Source: Candidatus Zixiibacteriota bacterium
GTDB taxonomy: Bacteria; Zixibacteria; MSB-5A5; GN15; JACZUZ01
Direction: 5' to 3'
DNA: 14,256 bases
Assembly (NCBI GenBank): GCA_022563625.1
Contig: JADFNA010000006.1
Location: forward strand, 1 to 14,256
Shown piece by piece: positions 1-7,630 of this stretch. The notes under the pieces are model-generated. The model saw only the letters and a program-made list of their open reading frames with translations, was not told where the DNA came from and made no database searches. Position 1 is the first letter of the stretch. Each line of letters opens with the position of its first letter. The position numbers were made by a program, and so were the translations under genes.

Positions 1-2
1 CG

Positions 3-1532
3 ATTGAAGGTGGTACGGTGACGGTTTCAAACCTAGGTTCATCCGGTGAGGATGGGGTGAAAATGGGAGTAAGCGGCAATGTTCCCATTCGCACCTTCGT
101 AACTCTCATTTCAGTCGGGATAGCGCCGGGTGATACGTCAGAGATCGAACTGAGCACAGATGAGAATTCGGCCAGCCTGGTCGTGTCTAATATCGGTTCA
201 AGCGGAGACATCTCGAAGTTTAGCGTAGTTGCTGATAACGCGGGCGTCAAATTGGACCTCAGCGCCAGTGATCCGGTCGAAGGTGTGGACGCTTCCATCC
301 AGTCGAACCCGTTCACCAAGAAAAGCGCATTCAAGGCCGACAACATCGGCTCCGGCGGTTTCGACGGCTCCTCCCTGGAACTGGGTATCACCGGCGGGAG
401 CGGTGGTGATACCGTTACAGCCGGGAGACTCGTTTTTTCCAACATTGGCTCATCCGGTGAGGATGGATTTTCACTTGATCTCGGTTCAACTCGCAAGAGA
501 AGCCCTGGCGGAACATTGGACCTCAACGGAGGTCTGATTGTGTCCAACATTGGATCATCGGGCCTTGATGGCGTATCAATCGAGCTTGTTACAAGCACAA
601 CTGGCGGTGGCGGCGTTCCCATTTCTCGTGACGGACACTTGACAATTTCCAATTTAGGATCGTCCGGTCAGGACGGTGTTTCTATTCGCGTTGATGAGAG
701 TGGTCCCTCGATGGCGATGCTCGATTCACTCGGAGACACGACCATATTGCTCGCGCAAGGTGTCATAAGGGTGATACCACCGAACCCCGGGGCCGTGAAA
801 AAGTTTACATTTGCCATTAAAGCGGACAGAATCGAGCTGGCACGCATCGCCGGGGGCTCCAATGAGGTGGAGCTTGGCGTCTCAGAGGACGGCTTTCTGC
901 GCATGATAGATAGCCTCGGCGACACCACCGTGCAGTTAAGCGGCAGAGGAACGGTCGCCTTCAAAAGAGCCGCCGGAGGCGGTGTGCCTGCCAACCGGGT
1001 CGAGATTGCTGATCTTGATGCGGACGGTGTGCTCGATCTTCGAGTCGACGGCAATGTTACGGTCGGAACTGCGACAGCGGTAGAAAAACTGACAGTGACC
1101 GGCAATATCTGCGCGACCGGAACTATTGGAGCTTGCTCTGATGCGCGTTACAAGCGTGACATAGCCACCCTGGATAACCCGCTGGGAATAATCTCTAAAC
1201 TGCGCGGTGTGGATTTCAACTGGCGCACCGATAAGTTTCCTGAAAAACAGTTCAGCGAAATGCCGCAGGTCGGTTTTGTCGCACAGGAAATCAAAGGCAT
1301 CCTGCCCGGGGTTGTATCCCTCGGCGCCGACGGGTACTACTCGGTAGATTACGGCCGCCTGACACCCGTGCTTGTCGAAGCGCTTAAAGAACAGCAGACG
1401 TTGATTGAAACCCTGCCCGCGCGGCTCAATGCGCTTGAATCTCGTCTGGAATACAGAACAACACAAGCCGCAGTGGGAAGCGCCGCCAGACAGCAAATGA
1501 TAGACCAGTTGCTGCAAATTAGAAATCTGTGA
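3..1532 (+). CDS. S74 (endosialidase-chaperone) repeat protein, 5' partial
   Basis: The frame is open to the left edge, so the true start lies outside the window; a GTG at 18 is only the first internal start-like codon. Residue numbers count from that GTG. Residues 4-220 carry six copies of a decapeptide of the form SN[IL]GSSGxDG, each followed by a short beta-like stretch. Two copies of a DSLGDTT element follow. The C-terminus (from about residue 374) matches the peptidase S74 intramolecular chaperone: SDARYKRDI, then a GFVAQE segment and a final helical tail. In the S74 family this domain trimerises beta-rich fibres and then cuts itself off at the Ser-Asp bond; S374, D375 and K379 fit the Ser-Asp-x3-Lys spacing of the family's Ser/Lys pair. 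A trimeric surface or secreted fibre is inferred. The N-terminus and any signal peptide are not visible. The S74 call is firm; the repeat region is not a family I recognise. Confidence 0.85.
   Translation: MEGGTVTVSNLGSSGEDGVKMGVSGNVPIRTFVTLISVGIAPGDTSEIELSTDENSASLVVSNIGSSGDISKFSVVADNAGVKLDLSASDPVEGVDASIQSNPFTKKSAFKADNIGSGGFDGSSLELGITGGSGGDTVTAGRLVFSNIGSSGEDGFSLDLGSTRKRSPGGTLDLNGGLIVSNIGSSGLDGVSIELVTSTTGGGGVPISRDGHLTISNLGSSGQDGVSIRVDESGPSMAMLDSLGDTTILLAQGVIRVIPPNPGAVKKFTFAIKADRIELARIAGGSNEVELGVSEDGFLRMIDSLGDTTVQLSGRGTVAFKRAAGGGVPANRVEIADLDADGVLDLRVDGNVTVGTATAVEKLTVTGNICATGTIGACSDARYKRDIATLDNPLGIISKLRGVDFNWRTDKFPEKQFSEMPQVGFVAQEIKGILPGVVSLGADGYYSVDYGRLTPVLVEALKEQQTLIETLPARLNALESRLEYRTTQAAVGSAARQQMIDQLLQIRNL
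27..677 (+). repeat. Six in-frame SN[IL]GSSGxDG decapeptide repeats
   Basis: Copies begin at 27, 186, 339, 438, 543 and 648. Spacings are 159, 153, 99, 105 and 105 bases, all multiples of three, so the repeat is protein-level. The core Asn-[Ile/Leu]-Gly-Ser-[Ser/Gly]-Gly is kept while third bases vary (for example aacattggctcatccggt against aatttaggatcgtccggt), which points to selection on the protein rather than recent DNA duplication. Copy 2 has lost the Asp-Gly end (GDISKF) and copy 3 has DNIGSGGFDG. Confidence 0.85.
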
Positions 1533-1600
1533 CTTAGCTGTCTACAGACGTGTGTTCACTTTGTTTGACGACGTTTAACAAATTTCATTCGACCCTTACT

Positions 1601-2908
1601 TTACAGAAGTGGACCCTTTGGGTCGCCACGCTTGTCGTCTCCGACTATAAGTCGGGCGCCACGTTTTCTAGTCAGATAGTCCCATGCCCATTGCATGAGA
1701 ACGCTTAATTTATTGTCAAATCCAATAAGGGACCAAATATGCACAAACACCCACAAAATCCAGGCTACATAGCCGCTTATCTTCAGGTAACCAAAATCCG
1801 CGACTGCCGCATTCCTACCGATGACTGCCAGATTACCTTTATTTCGGTAGCGAAACGGGAGTGTTTTTCTTCCAAGTATCCTGTTGCGTATTAATTTGGC
1901 TGCGTATTTGCCTTGCTGAATTGCGACAGGAGCCACTCCCGGAAGAGGCGCCCCTGCTTGGTGTGAAAAGTTGGCAAGATCGCCTATCACCATTATTTCG
2001 GGATGTCCAGCGAGAGTCAAATCTTTTTCGACAATAACACGCCCTAGATCGTCCAGGGCCGCGCCGGTTCTAGTCGAGAGTAAGGCGCCTAAGAAACTGG
2101 CTTTTATACCTGCTGTCCAAAATATCGCCCCAGCGCTTAACCTCTCTGTTTCTCTGCCATTTCCTAAGACGACAGTATTTTTACCTATATCCAAAACCTT
2201 TGTATTGAGTCTGGTGGTCACTCCGAGCTTTTCCAACGACTGTCTGGCCTTCAATGAAAGCGAAGATGGATATGAAGGAATGAGACGATCTGATGCCTCT
2301 ATCAGGACGATTTCAGTGTTCGCAGGATTAATGTGTCGAAAGTCTTTTTTCATAGTCTCATGAGTTAGCTCTGCAATTGCGCCGGATAGTTCCACCCCTG
2401 TGGCGCCACCGCCTACTACAACGATTCTTAGAGTATGTGTCCGGACCTCCGTGACATATCTCTTTTCCTCTGTCTCGAAGTATTGGAGTATCCGCCTCCT
2501 AATTTCAAGGGCGTCTTCCACCGTCTTCAAGCTTGGGGCGTAGGCTGGCCATTCTTCATTTCCGAAATAGTGGTTTTCCACCCCGCTCGCTAACACCAAC
2601 GTATCATAGTTGCATTTTCCGTGGTTTAATTGCACACATTGATTTGTAGGATCAATATCGACAACTTCATCATTGATGACATGAATGTTCTTACAAGCTT
2701 TCAAAACGCCACGAAGAGGACTTGCGATGTCTCCTGGCGAAAGCCCACCGGTGGCAACCTGGTAAAGCAACGGTTGAAAAAGATGAAAGTTACGCCTGTC
2801 GATGATGGTAACATCAACGGGGATTCGTCTCAGCGACTTTGCAGTGTACAGACCGCCAAATCCCCCTCCAACTATTAAGACGCGCGATCTGTCAGTCACT
2901 GTGGCCAT
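1601..2908 (-). CDS. ndh: Type II NADH:quinone oxidoreductase (NDH-2)
   Basis: A single-subunit FAD flavoprotein that passes electrons from NADH to the quinone pool at the inner face of the cytoplasmic membrane without pumping protons. An N-terminal FAD-binding Rossmann motif (VLIVGGGFGG, about residues 10-19) is followed by the NAD-binding motif (VVVGGGATGVELSG, about 163-176). Then come IMVIGD near the FAD ribityl site and the APVAIQQGKYAA segment typical of the family. The C-terminus has the amphipathic, Trp-rich membrane-binding part (VAWILWVFVHIW and LMQWAWDYLTRKRG). I chose ATG 2908 (435 residues) because AGGAAG lies 4-6 bases upstream; the frame also opens at a TTG at 2923 that lacks such a site. 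It lies 227 bases downstream of senB on the same strand, probably as a separate transcription unit. Length and motifs are normal for NDH-2. Confidence 0.92.
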   Translation of the reverse strand: MATVTDRSRVLIVGGGFGGLYTAKSLRRIPVDVTIIDRRNFHLFQPLLYQVATGGLSPGDIASPLRGVLKACKNIHVINDEVVDIDPTNQCVQLNHGKCNYDTLVLASGVENHYFGNEEWPAYAPSLKTVEDALEIRRRILQYFETEEKRYVTEVRTHTLRIVVVGGGATGVELSGAIAELTHETMKKDFRHINPANTEIVLIEASDRLIPSYPSSLSLKARQSLEKLGVTTRLNTKVLDIGKNTVVLGNGRETERLSAGAIFWTAGIKASFLGALLSTRTGAALDDLGRVIVEKDLTLAGHPEIMVIGDLANFSHQAGAPLPGVAPVAIQQGKYAAKLIRNRILGRKTLPFRYRNKGNLAVIGRNAAVADFGYLKISGYVAWILWVFVHIWSLIGFDNKLSVLMQWAWDYLTRKRGARLIVGDDKRGDPKGPLL

Positions 2909-3135
2909 CCCTCTTCCTGACAAATGGGCGGCTTACATCAGCAGCGCCACATGTTAAGTTACCCTCGCCGTCAATACAGCCAAGCGAACGCATGCTCTTC
3001 CAAGCCGACCCCGATACACCCGACTCAGAGATTTCTGGCAAGAGATTGTGAGAAGTGTCGTGTGCCAATAGCTGAGTCCGTTCGGTTGGGGAGTTATGCT
3101 CAGTTCCAGCGCTTTTGAACAATTGCAAGAATTCC
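2909..3135 (-). other. senB-ndh intergenic gap
   Basis: These 227 bases between two genes on the same strand hold no gene I can support and no clear terminator with a U-run. The AGGAAG ribosome-binding site for ndh lies at its ndh end. A 78-codon frame across it opens with TTG and runs into ndh in another frame; I treat it as chance. Confidence 0.4.
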
Positions 3136-4098
3136 TTAGCGCCTGTTGCTAAACAATTTTCCCAACAGCCCTTTCCAACTCTTTTTTTCTTCTTCCGGCC
3201 TAAAAAGCAGAGCTCTGGCGGCGCACTGCTTTTTTAACATTCTATAAAATGAGCCATCCGACTCTGCCCGGGTCAATAGTTTGTACAACGCCCTATGGTT
3301 TCCGACAGGAAAATAACCCGCGTAGTCCTCGCCGAGCATACCGATTGAACCGGATATCCGAGTCGATAACACAGGGACCGAACACACCAGGGCCTCTGAG
3401 ACAACATTAGCGCCTCCTTCAAGTTTCGACGAAACTACCAGCAGCCGACTGCGTTTCAGTAGTCTTCGCGCATTACCGGGTGATACCTCTCCTAACCACC
3501 GGTAGCGGGGATTATCGGCCGCCTCTTTGATGGCTTGCTTTTTCATAGAAGCTGAGAGCGCCTCGCCAACATGAGTTATACGAATAAGTGAAGAGTCAGG
3601 TAACAATCTTGCGGCTCTTGCCGCCAGGAACGGACCTTTAACCTCTCTCAGATGACACAGCAAAGAAACTTCGAATGAATTTTTGAGCGGCATGACTTTC
3701 TGATTGCCGGCAAGCGCTGATTGGTGAATTACCACAGCCTTTTTTCGCAGTCTTGCCGGAAGCTCCCTGATGGCCATATGTTGAAGCGCCACTATAACAG
3801 TAGCGTCTTCAAGACATTCAATGGTTTTCGGCTCAGTATGAATTTTGTCATAAATATCCGTACCGGCCAGAGCGACGACAACCGGACGACCCGGGAATTT
3901 GCAGGTGAAATCTCTGACCGACGAATAGCTCCTGAAGGCATGAATGGCGATCAGCAGGTCAAAATCGCCGCTCTCATATTTTTGAGATACAGTGACTTTA
4001 TTGCCCAGCCCGCGAAGAATTTCTTGCCAGCGCAGAGCAGTGACGCGATTGCCTTTTTTGGAATAGGCAGGCGCCGGTGTAACCAGACAGATTTTCAT
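3136..4098 (-). CDS. senB: SenB-type selenosugar synthase (GT-B glycosyltransferase)
   Basis: 320 residues with the layout of the TIGR04348 glycosyltransferase family, now known as SenB. In the described pathway SenB takes selenophosphate and a UDP-sugar (UDP-GlcNAc) and makes the 1-seleno-sugar that feeds SenA. What is visible: an N-terminal KICLVTPAP strand and turn, then GNRVTALRWQEIL (16-28), the HAFRS segment (53-57) and the ALAGTDIYDKI loop (76-86), all hallmarks of this family. The C-terminal nucleotide-sugar domain has the E-x7-E pattern (E227 and E235 in LEGGANVVSE). It is translationally coupled to senA: its ATG overlaps the senA stop as ATGA (4095-4098), with only a weak GAGAA ribosome-binding site. 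An ordinary GT4 glycosyltransferase is the alternative, but the N-terminal motifs and the senA neighbour make SenB much more likely. Confidence 0.87.
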   Translation of the reverse strand: MKICLVTPAPAYSKKGNRVTALRWQEILRGLGNKVTVSQKYESGDFDLLIAIHAFRSYSSVRDFTCKFPGRPVVVALAGTDIYDKIHTEPKTIECLEDATVIVALQHMAIRELPARLRKKAVVIHQSALAGNQKVMPLKNSFEVSLLCHLREVKGPFLAARAARLLPDSSLIRITHVGEALSASMKKQAIKEAADNPRYRWLGEVSPGNARRLLKRSRLLVVSSKLEGGANVVSEALVCSVPVLSTRISGSIGMLGEDYAGYFPVGNHRALYKLLTRAESDGSFYRMLKKQCAARALLFRPEEEKKSWKGLLGKLFSNRR

Positions 4099-5399
4099 TT
4101 CTCAGGCGCACATGTACGAAAACCAGCCAGAACATCCCGCCGGTGCGGCTCATAGAAGTTTCGCCAGCTATTGCGCAGCATCCGAGAACGGGTCGCCCAG
4201 CTTCCACCTTTCAGGACTTTGCGAGTTCCAAACCACGGTTCCGAGTATTCCTTGTAAGGGTCCTTGACAAATCCCGGGAAAGGAAGAAAATCCGAGTCTG
4301 TCCATTCCCAAACATTGCCGAGCATCTGCCGGCATCCGTCCGGTGTGTCGCCTTCCGCCAGCGAATTGGCATCGACAGTCCACACACTTGCCCAGTCCAT
4401 ATTCACCTGATGGGGAGCGGGAGATTCGTTTCCCCATGGATACAGTCTCTTGCGCTGACACGCCTGTTCATCAACCTCCGAGCGATCCATACTTGCGGCA
4501 AGTTCCCATTCCGCCTCAGTTGGCAGTCTGCGCCCCTTCCACTTGCAATATGCCTGCGCCTCATGCCAGTTGACATGAATCATTGACCGCTCAGGTTCCA
4601 GGCCAACCCATTTGTCAAACTTCCTTATCAGCCAATTGTTGTCAGAATCTTTTTTCCAATAGAGCGGTGTTTTTTCATTTTGCCGCCAGCGCCAGCCGGG
4701 CTGGCTCCAAAGTTCCTGCCTCTGATAACCATTATCGATCACAAACTCCGCGAACTCAGCATTGGTAACCGCTTTGTTGGCGATTGCAAACGGTCTTACT
4801 TCCACAGCATGGATCCATTTTTCATTATCAAAAACAAATCCTTGATTTTTGTTTGCCCCCAGCAAAAACCTTCCCCCTGCGAATTCAATGTCACGGGAGA
4901 GGTTATCAGTTTTTGGAATATCTCTATTTGAATCTTCACCCGATGCGATGAACGCCGGGGGAGCATACGCTAATGTCTGTCGCGTATAGGTAAAAGCCTC
5001 TCCGTGCATATCTTCGTGATAAAGAGTCAGCAGGATAAAATAAAATCCCTCGTCATCTATTTCGTTACCGGACAGGTATTGTAATACCCGGTCACGAACT
5101 TCTATCAAATACTTTATTGTGTCTTTCCGATTGGGAAGAGGCAGGTCCCAACGTGCGTCATGCGGAATGGCCATAGAGTCATACAGAGAGTCAGCGTTGT
5201 CCAATATCGGTTTGCGGCCCAGCTTGTGGCGCAGGACCCACTTTTCCTGAAACCAGCCCATGTGACCTATCTCCCACAGCCAGGGATTTATGATATCAAG
5301 CTTCGGGGGTAAGAGTTGATCCTCCGGTATATCAGCAACAAGGTCAATCGTCCGCTGCCGCGCGTCACATACCCAATTTGAGGTTTCGGAAATGTTCAT
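4095..5399 (-). CDS. senA: SenA-type selenoneine synthase (EgtB-like non-haem iron enzyme)
   Basis: 434 residues, the usual EgtB/SenA length. SenA is the iron(II) and O2-dependent enzyme that joins a selenosugar to hercynine as the carbon-selenium bond-forming step to selenoneine; its relative EgtB makes the sulfur analogue for ergothioneine. The N-terminal DinB_2-like four-helix part carries the probable three-histidine iron site: H46 in EIGHMGWF, and H128 and H132 in YHEDMHGE. The C-terminal formylglycine-generating-enzyme-like domain (about 167-432) shows NWHEAQAYCKWKGRRLPTE (277-295), LGNVWEWT (360-367) and LKGGSWATR (396-404). The stretch YDSMAIPHDARWDLPLP (73-89) replaces the RGLLSRP-type loop I associate with EgtB and resembles SenA. 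The immediately following senB gene supports SenA over EgtB. Start ATG 5399 is preceded by AAGAG nine bases upstream and a good promoter. Substrate choice is inferred; an EgtB-like thiol role is not excluded. Confidence 0.85.
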   Translation of the reverse strand: MNISETSNWVCDARQRTIDLVADIPEDQLLPPKLDIINPWLWEIGHMGWFQEKWVLRHKLGRKPILDNADSLYDSMAIPHDARWDLPLPNRKDTIKYLIEVRDRVLQYLSGNEIDDEGFYFILLTLYHEDMHGEAFTYTRQTLAYAPPAFIASGEDSNRDIPKTDNLSRDIEFAGGRFLLGANKNQGFVFDNEKWIHAVEVRPFAIANKAVTNAEFAEFVIDNGYQRQELWSQPGWRWRQNEKTPLYWKKDSDNNWLIRKFDKWVGLEPERSMIHVNWHEAQAYCKWKGRRLPTEAEWELAASMDRSEVDEQACQRKRLYPWGNESPAPHQVNMDWASVWTVDANSLAEGDTPDGCRQMLGNVWEWTDSDFLPFPGFVKDPYKEYSEPWFGTRKVLKGGSWATRSRMLRNSWRNFYEPHRRDVLAGFRTCAPEK

Positions 5400-5419
5400 A
5401 GAACCATACTCTTACATAA

Positions 5420-5448
5420 ACTCTACAATAATGAGGCGTAACTGTCAA
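5420..5448 (-). promoter_or_regulatory. Probable sigma70-type promoter for senAB
   Basis: Read on the minus strand, TTGACA (5443-5448) and TAGAGT (5420-5425) are separated by 17 bases. Transcription would start near 5413, giving a very short leader of about 14 bases with the weak AAGAG site at its 5' end. The -35 is perfect; the -10 matches 4 of 6. Confidence 0.5.
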
Positions 5449-5462
5449 GAGAAGCTCACTTG

Positions 5463-5471
5463 TGTGGATAA
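5463..5471 (-). promoter_or_regulatory. Single perfect DnaA-box sequence
   Basis: Minus strand reads TTATCCACA, the consensus DnaA box, just upstream of the senA promoter in the divergent senA/S74 gap. I saw no second box and no AT-rich unwinding element beside it, so an origin is not supported. It could be a regulatory DnaA site or chance. Confidence 0.25.
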
Positions 5472-5574
5472 GTTGTCCGCAGAATCGGCGCACCTTCGCA
5501 AGTTTCGACTAATCACGGCCTGATTTGTCTGTCATTTTTTCTCGCAAATCCCATCTTAGACAAAAACTTTCCGC

Positions 5575-5602
5575 TTGACTGAATTGGAATACTTAGTATC
5601 TT
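5575..5602 (+). promoter_or_regulatory. Probable sigma70-type promoter for the S74 YadA-head gene
   Basis: TTGACT (5575-5580) and TATCTT (5597-5602) are separated by 16 bases, giving a leader of about 60 bases before ATG 5672. The gene also has a strong ribosome-binding site, AAGGGAG, ending seven bases before the ATG. Confidence 0.5.
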
Positions 5603-5671
5603 TTGTGAGGTTTATCTTCTACCTATTAGAAGACAATAATTTCTCATAACCCCTTTCAAGGGAGTAAATTC

Positions 5672-7162
5672 ATGTGTCGAGTAACAGTTCTTGCGTCCAT
5701 CTTAGCGCTAACGGTGGTGACTGCCTCTCAGGCCGTTGTGCCACCGCTTATCAACTATCAGGGAGAATTGACTGATAATACCGGTAACCCGCTCAACGGC
5801 TCGTTTGATTTCACTTTCAGGCTCTATAATCAGCCAACGGGGGGAGCTCCATTTTGGACCGAAATACATCCCGCACATGTCGTGACAAACGGAGCCGTAA
5901 ACGTGATACTCGGTACTTTGACTCTGTTCTCTACCGCGACGCCAACGAGTAACGACATCTGGCTGGGAATCACCGTCGGAACAGACCCGGAACTTTCTCC
6001 CCGCACACGATGGGTTTCCGTGCCCTTTGCTTTTGAGGCGGATAGAGCAGATACGGCTCAGTATGCTCATCAGGCAGGAACAGCGAAACTTGCCTCAAAA
6101 AGTATCCGCGCTGATACAGCTGGTCACGCGTTTGGTATTGCAGATAATACAGTAGACAGTTCGAAGATAATAGACAATTCCGTTATTTCGGCAGACATCA
6201 AGAATGCCACTATCTTGGGGGCTGACATAGCGCAAAATACAATCACCGGATTCCATATCGCGCCTAATGTTGTCTCCTCGGTTGAAATTACTAATGGTTC
6301 GATAAAGCTCGAAGACTTTAGCGATATGGGCGCAACCGATGGTCAGATAATTAAGTTTAGCACTTCCAATGGAGGGCCACATTGGACGGTAGCAAATCCT
6401 GGAACCGGAAACGGAGTAGGTGGCTGGACAGACGGCGGTACTATTGTTCGTTTAACCACTATTGATGATTCAGTCGGTATTGGCACGACCACACCTTCTG
6501 CCAAACTTGATGTTGTGGGTGACATTGTCGTTTCCGGCAAGGCAACGATCGGTCCCGGCCAGACTAACACCGGGCTAAACGCATTTGTTGCCGGGGAAAA
6601 CAACACCGCCAGCACATCGTGGGCGACCATCAGCGGTGGTCGTTTGAATGTCGCCAGTGGTGATGTGGCGCCGACAATCGGCGGCGGCCAAAACAATACC
6701 GCCAGCGCTCCGCACTCTACCGTGGGCGGGGGTTTTAACAACACGGCCAGCAATTTTTACAGCACGGTTGCGGGTGGAACTTTTAACCGGGCCGAATCTC
6801 TGTACACAACCGTCTCAGGTGGTCTATTCAATCTGTCCACTGACACCGGCTCATCCATAGGCGGGGGTGCTAACAACCGGGCCCGCGGAGCGTATTCAGT
6901 AATAGCTGGGGTGGCGGTCCCACAGAAGCGGATTCCAATTCGGCTTCGGGAAAGTGGTCTGCGATTTCCGGGGGCGCCCGGAATTCCGCTACCAATAGAG
7001 GGAGCTCAGTTGGCGGCGGCGTTCGCAATGCCGCACAGGGAGAGTTCGCCGCTGTCGGTGGTGGACTGTTCGATTCCGCGCTGGGAGATGTCTCCGCCAT
7101 CGCCGGAGGTTGGGGTAACATGGCAAGTGGAGATTTTTCATTTATTGGTGGCGGTTTATTGA
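5672..7162 (+). CDS. S74/YadA-head-like surface protein, N-terminal part (frameshifted gene)
   Basis: First part of a secreted trimeric-fibre-like protein. A strong site (AAGGGAG) precedes ATG 5672. A classical signal peptide follows (MCRVTVLASILALTVVTASQA, first 21 residues, likely cut after SQA). Next is a beta domain beginning INYQGEL, common at the start of such proteins, then alternating NSVISADIKNATI-like repeats (about 155-215), and a VGIGTTTPSAKLDVVG linker. YadA-head-like repeats of about 16 residues begin near 6599. The frame makes sense only to about position 6910. Beyond that the repeat pattern vanishes and the tail to 7162 is off-frame, open only because GGN-rich DNA rarely makes stops. 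The proper continuation is in the next frame (6910-8118). Restoring one base gives a single protein of 815 residues. Confidence 0.85.
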   Translation: MCRVTVLASILALTVVTASQAVVPPLINYQGELTDNTGNPLNGSFDFTFRLYNQPTGGAPFWTEIHPAHVVTNGAVNVILGTLTLFSTATPTSNDIWLGITVGTDPELSPRTRWVSVPFAFEADRADTAQYAHQAGTAKLASKSIRADTAGHAFGIADNTVDSSKIIDNSVISADIKNATILGADIAQNTITGFHIAPNVVSSVEITNGSIKLEDFSDMGATDGQIIKFSTSNGGPHWTVANPGTGNGVGGWTDGGTIVRLTTIDDSVGIGTTTPSAKLDVVGDIVVSGKATIGPGQTNTGLNAFVAGENNTASTSWATISGGRLNVASGDVAPTIGGGQNNTASAPHSTVGGGFNNTASNFYSTVAGGTFNRAESLYTTVSGGLFNLSTDTGSSIGGGANNRARGAYSVIAGVAVPQKRIPIRLRESGLRFPGAPGIPLPIEGAQLAAAFAMPHRESSPLSVVDCSIPRWEMSPPSPEVGVTWQVEIFHLLVAVY

Positions 7163-7630
7163 ACATTGCTAGCGATTCAGGGGCGGTGGTCTCTGGTGGG
7201 TCAGTTAACAGGGCGCGTGGAAAATATTCTGTCGTGGCGGGTGGTGGAGGGGCGCTACCTAGCGACTCGAACTTGGCCTCAGGGGATAAGTCAGCTATCG
7301 TGGGTGGCCAAAGAAACATTGCCAGCGGATTTATTTCGTTTATAGGTGGTGGTAACGGAAATACCGCGAGCGGTGATATAGGTTCAGTGGTCTGTGGCGG
7401 AAGCGGTAATACAGCCAGTCAGATATTCGCCACAGTGGGCGGTGGCGTATCGAATAGGGCAAGTTCAAACTATTCTACTGTCGGCGGAGGGCAGAGTAAT
7501 GTTGCGAGCGGAAATGCATCCACAATTGGAGGAGGGGTGGTCAATTTTGCGACCGGAGTCGCATCAACTATTCCGGGGGGAGCGTTCTGCATAGCGGCTG
7601 GTGATTTTTCTTTTGCGGCTGGTGTTAGAG
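6599..7630 (+). repeat. YadA-head-like left-handed beta-roll repeats, about 16 residues each
   Basis: Roughly twenty tandem units of the form N-x-A-S-G-x-x-S-x-[IV]-x-G-G-G encode a beta-roll head like that of trimeric autotransporter adhesins. DNA identity between units is low, so this is an old protein-level repeat. A longer pattern is laid over it: NRARGAYSVIAG followed by GGG and DSNSASG recurs as NRARGKYSVVAGGGG and DSNLASG about 333 bases (111 residues) later. Confidence 0.85.
6905..6912 (+). other. Frameshift point in the S74/YadA-head gene
   Basis: Upstream frame reads gct ggg gtg gcg (Ala-Gly-Val-Ala); the downstream frame reads ggt ggc ggt ccc from 6910. The later parallel copy of this block, at 7234-7251, reads Val-Ala-Gly-Gly-Gly-Gly. 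One missing base in the G-run at 6908-6911 therefore explains the break exactly. A sequencing or assembly deletion or a real mutation fits; there is no canonical slippery heptamer for programmed -1 shifting. Confidence 0.8.

Noticed and set aside
3..1532. Prophage tail-fibre gene because of the S74 domain
   Set aside because: No other phage structural, lysis or integration genes are present; the second S74 protein has a cellular signal peptide and a YadA-like head.
2892..3128. 78-codon minus-strand frame between senB and ndh
   Set aside because: It begins with TTG, has no ribosome-binding site I can see, and overlaps the start of ndh in another frame.
5463..5471. Replication origin based on the DnaA box
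   Set aside because: Only one box is present, with no dnaA, dnaN or gidA gene and no AT-rich box cluster nearby.
6905..6915. Programmed -1 ribosomal frameshift joining the two halves of the fibre gene
   Set aside because: The bases around gct ggg gtg offer no X-XXY-YYZ slippery heptamer; a glycine tRNA on ggg would have to re-pair with tgg. A lost base in the G-run explains the data better.
6870..7319. Minus-strand frame of 149 codons opposite the fibre repeats, and similar antisense frames at 6343-6753 and 668-1517
   Set aside because: They are Pro/Ala-rich mirrors of Gly-rich or biased coding DNA, with no ribosome-binding sites or recognisable domains.
6599..7630. CRISPR-like or satellite DNA array
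   Set aside because: The repeat period is about 48 bases, but identity is at protein level with variable codons and no constant repeat sequence. It is a coding beta-roll.
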